Assembly: GCA_002305545.1 (NCBI GenBank)
Contig: DBRG01000016.1
Location: 124,001-188,000, forward strand
From: Bacteroidales bacterium UBA1374
GTDB taxonomy: Bacteria; Bacteroidota; Bacteroidia; Bacteroidales; UBA932
Reading direction: 5' to 3'
DNA: 64,000 nt
Shown: in pieces, positions 58,673 through 64,000 of the stretch
Layout of the letters: the number at the start of each line of letters is the position of its first letter
Numbering within the stretch: position 1 is the first letter of the stretch
The notes under the pieces: model-generated
Seen by the model: only the letters and a program-made list of their open reading frames with translations
The model's database searches: none
What the model was told of the DNA's origin: nothing
Position numbers and translations under genes: made by a program

Positions 58673-60098
58673 CCTTTTCGCTTACCCGGAGGGGGCCCGT
58701 GTAGGGTTCTCCATCGGTACGGATAACGCATCGGAATGTTCCGGTGCGTTTTTTAATCACAGTATCACAGGGAATCCATGCATTCCTCCAGATAAAGACC
58801 TGGTATTCTCCTGCGGGCAGGTTCTCATGGCGGAAAATGGTCCTGTTACCCCTCAAGTTGCCTTGGAGTATATAGCGTCCGGGGATATTCCAGCCAAAGA
58901 AATCGGAAATTGCACGCAACAGGTATTCCCCGTTTTCCCTTAGTGAAGTAACGGTAACCCATGACCTGTCGGGATTTTCATTGTAGAAGGAATAAGGCAT
59001 TTCGATGGTCATGGCCAGTGTTTTCCCCTTTGTCCTGTTCCATATCCACCCCTCGACATAACGGGGTGCCGGGGAGGAATAAAACATGTCTTCCATGAAA
59101 AAATAGGGATTATCGTCTGTTGTCAGATAGGCCAGGCGCATGGCTTTTTCATGGTATTCGGGGTAGGTGGATGCCGAAGTGGGCACGTAATAACTGATCT
59201 TGTCATCGGACTGGGCATGCATGTTAAGCACCAGGTCAAAGGGGCGCTCCCGCGTGAGAGAGTCCATCCTGGCGCGCAAGGCCTGAACCTCAACAGAAGT
59301 GATGGAATCGTGGTGGTCCCAGTTGATCTCCTGGTTGATCCCGCGCGCGTTGGAACGGGAATATCCCCCATATACCCCGTCGGGATTGGCAAAGGGCACC
59401 ACGTAGAAGACAGACTGGCGGCGATACTGCCGGGCAACAGGCGAATCTTCCGTCAAGCGTCCCAGCAGCCCGTCCAGCTGCCAGTTTGCGGGAGATTCAC
59501 TGGGGTGCACCCGGGCGTGGATCCATATCCTGTTTTTCCCTTCCTCAGGAACCCGGGGATCCGTTATGGTGAGCATCTGGATGGGCAGCCCCATCATGCT
59601 GGTCCCCAGGGTATCCATCACCACAAAGGAAGAAGACGTCCACTGTTTCAGGCGTTCCTGCAGCAGTTCCCGCCCGTAAGGAACAAAATAAGCAACATAG
59701 ACCGTATCCCGGGAAAAGAACGAGGATACCTTTCGCAGGGAAGCCTGGTAATGTTCAAACCGCTGGAAATGTTTCCCGTCATAGGAAAAGACGGCCCGCA
59801 TGGGATCTGTGTTTTGGAAATCCAGGTAGATGTGTTTTCCCCGGACCCCTTCCATCATAAAATAGAACCAGCGCGCGCTGGGCTGCAAATCAGGATTGGC
59901 CGGGTTGGCAGGATCCGGACGGGAGATGATCTCATAGGAAAGATGGAGCACCGAATCGGTCCTGGAAGGCCTGACCCAGACTGAATCAATCAGATTCACT
60001 ATCCCTATGCTTCCCGAGTCAAAATTCGCCGAAAATTTAACAGGATGACCTTCCTGCAGCCCTGCTGCAAGACAAGTCAGTATAAAAAGCCATTTCAT
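58656..60098 (-). CDS. M14 family zinc carboxypeptidase
   Basis: A 480-residue exported metallopeptidase. A short signal (KWLFILTCLAAGLQ) is followed by an N-terminal beta domain (about 20-140, RWFYFMMEGVRGKHIYLDFQ) like that of cytosolic-carboxypeptidase relatives. The zinc site is WIHARVHPSESPANWQLDGL (His and Glu) with the third ligand in LVLNMHAQSDD; the catalytic Glu is in LAMTIEMPYSFYN. It trims C-terminal residues from peptides. It is 5 bp after the M20 peptidase gene and overlaps rny by 17 bp. Confidence 0.88.
   Translation of the reverse strand: MKWLFILTCLAAGLQEGHPVKFSANFDSGSIGIVNLIDSVWVRPSRTDSVLHLSYEIISRPDPANPANPDLQPSARWFYFMMEGVRGKHIYLDFQNTDPMRAVFSYDGKHFQRFEHYQASLRKVSSFFSRDTVYVAYFVPYGRELLQERLKQWTSSSFVVMDTLGTSMMGLPIQMLTITDPRVPEEGKNRIWIHARVHPSESPANWQLDGLLGRLTEDSPVARQYRRQSVFYVVPFANPDGVYGGYSRSNARGINQEINWDHHDSITSVEVQALRARMDSLTRERPFDLVLNMHAQSDDKISYYVPTSASTYPEYHEKAMRLAYLTTDDNPYFFMEDMFYSSPAPRYVEGWIWNRTKGKTLAMTIEMPYSFYNENPDRSWVTVTSLRENGEYLLRAISDFFGWNIPGRYILQGNLRGNRTIFRHENLPAGEYQVFIWRNAWIPCDTVIKKRTGTFRCVIRTDGEPYTGPLRVSEKAIWQN
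58726..58754 (+). terminator. Terminator of rny inside the convergent M14 gene
   Basis: A 10-bp stem (ACGCATCGGA / TCCGGTGCGT, one G-T pair) with tetraloop ATGT and a following TTTTT. It is oriented for plus-strand transcripts and lies wholly within minus-strand codons of the carboxypeptidase (near KKRTGTFRCVIR). Confidence 0.82.
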
Positions 60099-60103
60099 TG
60101 CTT

Positions 60104-61468
60104 TTATTTCTGGGTGTAATACTTGTAAAACAGGATGATGGATTCGATCCCTTTATGGAACTGGCTCAGGAGGTAGCTCTCGTTGGGCGAATGGATGGTA
60201 TCCCGTTCCAGGCCGAATCCCATGAGCAGCGGCGGTGCTTCCAGGATCCCTTCCAGCTCGGCAAGCACGGGAATGCTGCCTCCCCCGCGGCTGGGAACAG
60301 GCTCGATCCCATATACCTGTCCAACCGCTTTTGCGGCGGCCTGGTACACGGGTGACGATATGGGGGCCAGAAAACCTTGTCCTCCGTGATGCTCGGTCAC
60401 TTCTACCGAAACTCCTGCTGGTGCCAGGGATTTAAAATGTTCTGCAAACAAACCGGCGATCTTTTTGTGATCCTGGTTGGGTACCAGGCGCATGGAAATT
60501 TTGGCGCAGGCATAAGAGGGGATCACCGTCTTGGCCCCTTCTGCCGTATAACCGCCCCAAATCCCGTTCACATCCAGGCAGGGACGTATCCCGGTCCTCT
60601 CCAGTGTGGAATAGCCTTCTTCTCCGGTTATGTCCTTAATGCCTATTGATTTTTTGTAATGTTCGATATCAAACGGGGCCCGTGCCAGCATTGCCCGGTC
60701 CTGCGACGAGAGTTCCACTACATCGTCATAGAAGCCTTTGATGGTGATGCGGCCTTTATCGTCAATCAACCGGGCTATCATACCACAAAGCACGTTGATG
60801 GGATTCGCAATGGCCCCTCCGTAGTGTCCCGAGTGCAGATCCTTATCGGGCCCGGTAACTTTGACTTCCAGGTAGGCCAGACCGCGCATTCCCGTGTTGA
60901 TGGAAGGCACTTTTTCACTGATCATGGTGGTGTCCGATACCAGGATCACATCACAAGCCAGCATCTGGCGATTCTGCCTGGCCCACTCCCCTAACGAAGG
61001 CGACCCGATTTCCTCTTCTCCTTCGATCAGGAATTTCACATTGCAGGGTAACTCTTTCCGGGAAACCAGGTATTCAAAGGCTTTGACATGCATAAAAGAC
61101 TGTCCTTTGTCATCGTCGGCACCGCGTGCATAGATGGCCCCGTCCCTGATTTCCGGCTCAAACGGGGAGGATTTCCACAATTCAATGGGGTCGACCGGCT
61201 GCACATCGTAATGACCGTATACCAGGACGGTTGGTTTTTTGGGGTCAAAGATTTTTTCTGCATATATGACGGGGTGGCCCTGGGTGGGATAGATCCCGGC
61301 CCTGTCGGCTCCTGCTTCCATAAGGGATACCACATATTGCTGAGCGCATTGCTGCATGTGGTCTTTGTGTTCTTTCTGCGAACTGACCGAAGGGATTCGC
61401 AACAGGGCAAACAATTCTTCAAGAAAACGCGGGGAATTTTTAGTAATAAAATCTTTTATCTCGCTCAT
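60104..61468 (-). CDS. M20 family dipeptidase
   Basis: A 454-residue di-zinc peptidase. The metal-binding motifs are VLVYGHYDVQPVD (His and Asp), ARGADDDKGQSFMH (bridging Asp) and LIEGEEEIGSPSL (catalytic Glu and ligand Glu). GLAYLEVKVTGPDKDLHSGH belongs to the lid/dimer domain. It resembles carnosinase/CPG2-type dipeptidases. No signal peptide, so cytoplasmic. Operon with the M14 gene downstream. Confidence 0.93.
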   Translation of the reverse strand: MSEIKDFITKNSPRFLEELFALLRIPSVSSQKEHKDHMQQCAQQYVVSLMEAGADRAGIYPTQGHPVIYAEKIFDPKKPTVLVYGHYDVQPVDPIELWKSSPFEPEIRDGAIYARGADDDKGQSFMHVKAFEYLVSRKELPCNVKFLIEGEEEIGSPSLGEWARQNRQMLACDVILVSDTTMISEKVPSINTGMRGLAYLEVKVTGPDKDLHSGHYGGAIANPINVLCGMIARLIDDKGRITIKGFYDDVVELSSQDRAMLARAPFDIEHYKKSIGIKDITGEEGYSTLERTGIRPCLDVNGIWGGYTAEGAKTVIPSYACAKISMRLVPNQDHKKIAGLFAEHFKSLAPAGVSVEVTEHHGGQGFLAPISSPVYQAAAKAVGQVYGIEPVPSRGGGSIPVLAELEGILEAPPLLMGFGLERDTIHSPNESYLLSQFHKGIESIILFYKYYTQK

Positions 61469-61479
61469 AATGTCTTGAT

Positions 61480-62715
61480 TTATAGAATTTTTGTCAATTT
61501 TTCCACACGTTTTTTTGCATAAGGAAGGGTAATATGGAGGGTTTTCTTCCCGGCAGAAGGCGCATCGTACATGGCATCCACCATGATGGTCTCACAAATG
61601 GAGCGCAATCCCCGGGCACCCATTTTAAATTCAATGGCCGTATCTACTATGAAATCTAGAACCTGTTCATCAATAGACATTTTTATGCCATCCAGTGCAA
61701 AAAGATGTTTGTATTGTTTGATGAGCGCATTTTTCGGCTTTGTCAGAATATCCTTCAGAGCATCCCTGTCCAGCCTGTTCAGGTAGGTAACCACCGGCAC
61801 GCGCCCCACGATTTCCGGGATCAGCCCGTAGGCGCGCAGGTCCTGCGGAGCCACATACCTTACCAGGTTATCCTTGTCTATATGCGCCTTTTTTTCTACC
61901 ATTCCATACCCTACCACACTGGTGTTCAGGCGCTGGGCAATTTTGCGCTCTATCCCCTCGAAAGCTCCCCCGCATATGAACAGGATATTGTGCGTATTGA
62001 CTGCGATCAAACGCTGTTCGGGGTGTTTGCGACCTCCCTGGGGAGGTACGTTCACCACTGTTCCTTCCAGCAATTTGAGCAAGGCCTGCTGAACCCCTTC
62101 CCCCGACACATCGCGGGTTATGGAGGGATTGTCACTCTTGCGGGCGATCTTGTCTATCTCGTCAATGAAGACTATCCCCTGCTCTGCCCTGGCCACATCG
62201 TAATCAGAGGCCTGCAACAACCGGGTCAGGATGCTTTCCACGTCTTCACCCACATAACCGGCCTCGGTAAGCACGGTGGCATCCACAATGGCAAAGGGAA
62301 CGTTCAGCATCCGGGCAATAGTATTGGCCAGCAGCGTTTTCCCTGTTCCCGTGGGCCCAACCAGCAGGATATTGGATTTTTCAATGTCAACATCATTATC
62401 CTTTCCGGAACGGATGCGTTTGTAATGGTTGTAGACCGCCACCGAAAGAAACTTCTTGGCCTGGTCCTGGCCAATAACATACTCATCAAGAAAACTTCGT
62501 ATCTCCTTGGGAGTCATTAATCTTCCGTTTGGCGCAGGGTCCTTGGCAGCAGGGGTTTCGGGTTTGTTCCCGTACATTTCGTCCAGTACCTGGGCAGCAT
62601 CGTGAAGACAATCTTCACATATGGATGCCTGAATGCCCGTAATGAGGACACCCGTTTCTTTACTTGACTTGCCGCAAAAAGAACAATGGTCTGTGTCCAG
62701 GGGTTTTTTTTGCAT
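61480..62715 (-). CDS. clpX: ATP-dependent Clp protease ATP-binding subunit ClpX
   Basis: A 411-residue AAA+ unfoldase. The N-terminal zinc-binding domain is CSFCGKSSKETG...CEDCLHDA. Walker A is LLVGPTGTGKTLLANT, Walker B is IVFIDEIDK, and pore loops plus the IGF-type contact region with ClpP follow the usual order. It feeds tagged substrates to ClpP. The start codon overlaps the clpP stop by one base. Confidence 0.97.
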   Translation of the reverse strand: MQKKPLDTDHCSFCGKSSKETGVLITGIQASICEDCLHDAAQVLDEMYGNKPETPAAKDPAPNGRLMTPKEIRSFLDEYVIGQDQAKKFLSVAVYNHYKRIRSGKDNDVDIEKSNILLVGPTGTGKTLLANTIARMLNVPFAIVDATVLTEAGYVGEDVESILTRLLQASDYDVARAEQGIVFIDEIDKIARKSDNPSITRDVSGEGVQQALLKLLEGTVVNVPPQGGRKHPEQRLIAVNTHNILFICGGAFEGIERKIAQRLNTSVVGYGMVEKKAHIDKDNLVRYVAPQDLRAYGLIPEIVGRVPVVTYLNRLDRDALKDILTKPKNALIKQYKHLFALDGIKMSIDEQVLDFIVDTAIEFKMGARGLRSICETIMVDAMYDAPSAGKKTLHITLPYAKKRVEKLTKIL

Positions 62716-63392
62716 TATTTTTTAGCTTTCCTGAGCACTTCATCAATAATTCCATAACTGACGGCATCGGCAGCACGCATCCAGAAATCCCTGTCGGCAT
62801 CTTTTTGAATCTGCTCCAGTGTTTTGCCGGTATGTTCCGCAAGGATCTGATATAGTTGATTCTGAAGCTCCAGGATCTCTTTCACGGCAATGGCCATGTC
62901 GGCTGCCTGTCCTTCCACACCGCCCACCGGCTGGTGGATCATCACCCGGGCGTGAGGCAATGCCGAGCGTTTGCCTTTCTTTCCGGCTGCGAGCAAAACC
63001 GCGGCCATAGACGCTGCCTGACCCGTACATATGGTGGCAACTTCTGAATGCACCAGCTGCATGGTGTCGTAGATTCCCAATCCTGCGGTAACCGATCCTC
63101 CCGGTGAATTGATATATATCTGGACGTCTTTCCCGGGGTCTGTCGAATCCAGGAACAGCAGCTGGGCCTGGATAATATTGGCCACCTCGTCCAGGATGGG
63201 AACACCCAGGAACAGGATCCGGTCCATCATCAGACGGCTGAACACATCCATCTGGGCTACGTTCAACTGACGTTCCTCTATGATGTAGGGGGTTATGGAT
63301 CCCTGCGGACTGCTGTACATAGACTGGTACCTGTGCAGGCTCATGCTGCTGATACCCTTATGTCTGATGGCGTATTTTTCAAATTCGGTCAT
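62715..63392 (-). CDS. clpP: ATP-dependent Clp protease proteolytic subunit ClpP
   Basis: A 225-residue serine protease subunit. The catalytic triad is visible: Ser128 in TGQAASMAAVLLAAG, His153 in HARVMIHQPVGG, and the Asp in KDADRDFWMRA. The N-terminal segment is a propeptide-like extension (about 30 residues). It lies between tig and clpX in the conserved tig-clpP-clpX order. Confidence 0.97.
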   Translation of the reverse strand: MTEFEKYAIRHKGISSMSLHRYQSMYSSPQGSITPYIIEERQLNVAQMDVFSRLMMDRILFLGVPILDEVANIIQAQLLFLDSTDPGKDVQIYINSPGGSVTAGLGIYDTMQLVHSEVATICTGQAASMAAVLLAAGKKGKRSALPHARVMIHQPVGGVEGQAADMAIAVKEILELQNQLYQILAEHTGKTLEQIQKDADRDFWMRAADAVSYGIIDEVLRKAKK

Positions 63393-63395
63393 GAG

Positions 63396-64000
63396 TTATT
63401 CATCTTTGATATCGACTGTAACGTTTTCGCGAATATACGAAATAACTTTGTTCTCCTCTGCCCTTTCATAGAGATTCCTGGCTTCCTTTTCATTGGCCAG
63501 CATGCTCTCTGCATATTTTATCAGGTGTTCGTCGGGGACGTTGTTCATCCCGTACATGGCAAACTGGTAGCGGGCCATGGCCACGGCACTCTGGATCATA
63601 TCGTCTTTTTCAACCTTGAGCCCGGCCTCTTTCATGATGGCTTCCCTGACCAATTGCCAGCGGAAATCTTCCAGGAATGCAGGAAAATCCTTTTCTATCT
63701 GTTCCATGGTGAATTTCCCGTCATTGCCTTCGTATAACCAGCGTTTAAGCAGGTTCTCGGGAAGACGCAGGCCGGCTTTCTCTACCAGGGTATTTTTCAC
63801 GTCCTGTCCAAAACGGTAATTGCTTTCATTCTGGTTGTTTCTTTCTATCTGTTCACGGACCTTTTCAAGGAAACTTTCACGTGTCGTCACATTGCCCGGG
63901 CCAAAGAGCTTGTCGTACAATTCCTGGTTTTCCTCTGCCGGCTTGAAACGCTTGATCTCTTTGACCACAAAGGTAAACACCGGGTCAGTGAAACGCTCCA
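63396..64000 (-). CDS. tig: Trigger factor (C-terminal part, cut by window edge)
   Basis: About 201 C-terminal codons of the ribosome-associated chaperone. The frame is open to the right edge, so the ribosome-binding and most of the PPIase domain lie outside the window. Visible are the end of the PPIase domain (FTFVVKEIKRFKPAEENQEL), YDKLFGPGNVTTRESFLEKV, and the helical arms (LVEKAGLRLPENLLKRWLYE). The order tig-clpP-clpX is the common one and supports the call. It ends 3 bp before clpP. Confidence 0.92.
   Translation of the reverse strand, partial: ERFTDPVFTFVVKEIKRFKPAEENQELYDKLFGPGNVTTRESFLEKVREQIERNNQNESNYRFGQDVKNTLVEKAGLRLPENLLKRWLYEGNDGKFTMEQIEKDFPAFLEDFRWQLVREAIMKEAGLKVEKDDMIQSAVAMARYQFAMYGMNNVPDEHLIKYAESMLANEKEARNLYERAEENKVISYIRENVTVDIKDE

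Noticed and set aside
59151..59984. 277-codon plus-strand frame opposite the M14 carboxypeptidase
   Set aside because: Arg/Gly/His-rich shadow with no start context; the minus-strand gene has all catalytic motifs.
61705..62520. 271-codon plus-strand frame opposite clpX
   Set aside because: Shadow frame with no recognisable fold; clpX is certain.
1..64000. CRISPR arrays, insertion sequences, prophage or integrative elements
   Set aside because: No regularly spaced repeats, transposase, integrase, phage structural genes or att-like duplications next to the tRNA were seen.

Overview
This 64-kb window reads as chromosomal DNA from a bacterium of the phylum Bacteroidota, most likely an anaerobic, fermentative member of the Bacteroidales. 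The evidence is: many intergenic gaps carry the Bacteroidota sigma-factor -7 box TAnnTTTG; Shine-Dalgarno sequences are scarce; and lineage-typical families are present (a 'putative porin' barrel, DUF4293, DUF5106-type thioredoxin lipoprotein, DUF1080 lipoprotein, PorT-like barrel, twin chromate-transporter halves). I see no prophage, insertion sequence, integrase or CRISPR array. Genes are packed tightly, with frequent ATGA and 1-8 bp overlaps.

Layout. 1-6929 (- strand): a seven-gene operon running from a steroid 5-alpha-reductase homologue through an old-yellow-enzyme reductase, an SDR dehydrogenase, a HAMP-only membrane sensor, the K+ channel TrkH and a RecD-like helicase into a DPP-IV peptidase cut by the window edge. 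6941-11496 (+): thioredoxin-like lipoprotein, large putative porin, MltF-like transglycosylase. 11480-14712: LolE-like permease, tRNA-Gly(CCC), SirB1-like protein, uridine phosphorylase. 14736-18352 (+): DUF4293 protein and an exported Gfo/Idh/MocA, DUF1080 and TIM-barrel set typical of 3-keto-glycoside catabolism. 18390-22203: TPR protein, M28 peptidase homologue, outer-membrane barrel. 22230-34611 (-): a long colinear block: glucosaminidase, MltG, RsmI-like, FolB, MtaB, two chromate transporters, then UvrB, an RSH (ppGpp) enzyme and UvrA. 34623-36311 (+): cytidine deaminase, SRP RNA, MnmA. 36292-43080: S41 protease, OprP-like porin with YeiH-like transporter, RNase Z, ribosomal protein S1. 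43144-46232 (+): POT peptide transporter with aminopeptidase P. 46225-51262 (-): MurNAc-salvage-like operon (kinase, MurQ, RecR, SSS symporter), then CorA behind a long structured leader. 51285-56243 (+): ADP-forming acyl-CoA synthetase, a 50-residue membrane protein and a four-subunit 2-oxoacid:ferredoxin oxidoreductase. 56265-58754 (+): coiled-coil protein, ZapA, 6S RNA, RNase Y. 58656-64000 (-): M14 carboxypeptidase, M20 dipeptidase, ClpX, ClpP, trigger factor (cut by the edge).

How it fits together. Peptide uptake and several peptidases (POT/M24, M20, M14, DPP-IV) would feed amino acids to the oxoacid:ferredoxin oxidoreductase and ADP-forming synthetase, which together make reduced ferredoxin and ATP. 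Cell-wall turnover (glucosaminidase, MltG, MltF-like, MurNAc salvage) is a second theme. The most unusual items are the steroid/bile-acid-type reductase operon with an attached HAMP-TrkH pair, a recurrent TAnnTTTG-N4-ATG arrangement predicting leaderless mRNAs, the SRP RNA abutting mnmA, the corA leader, and an RSH gene inside a uvrB-uvrA operon.
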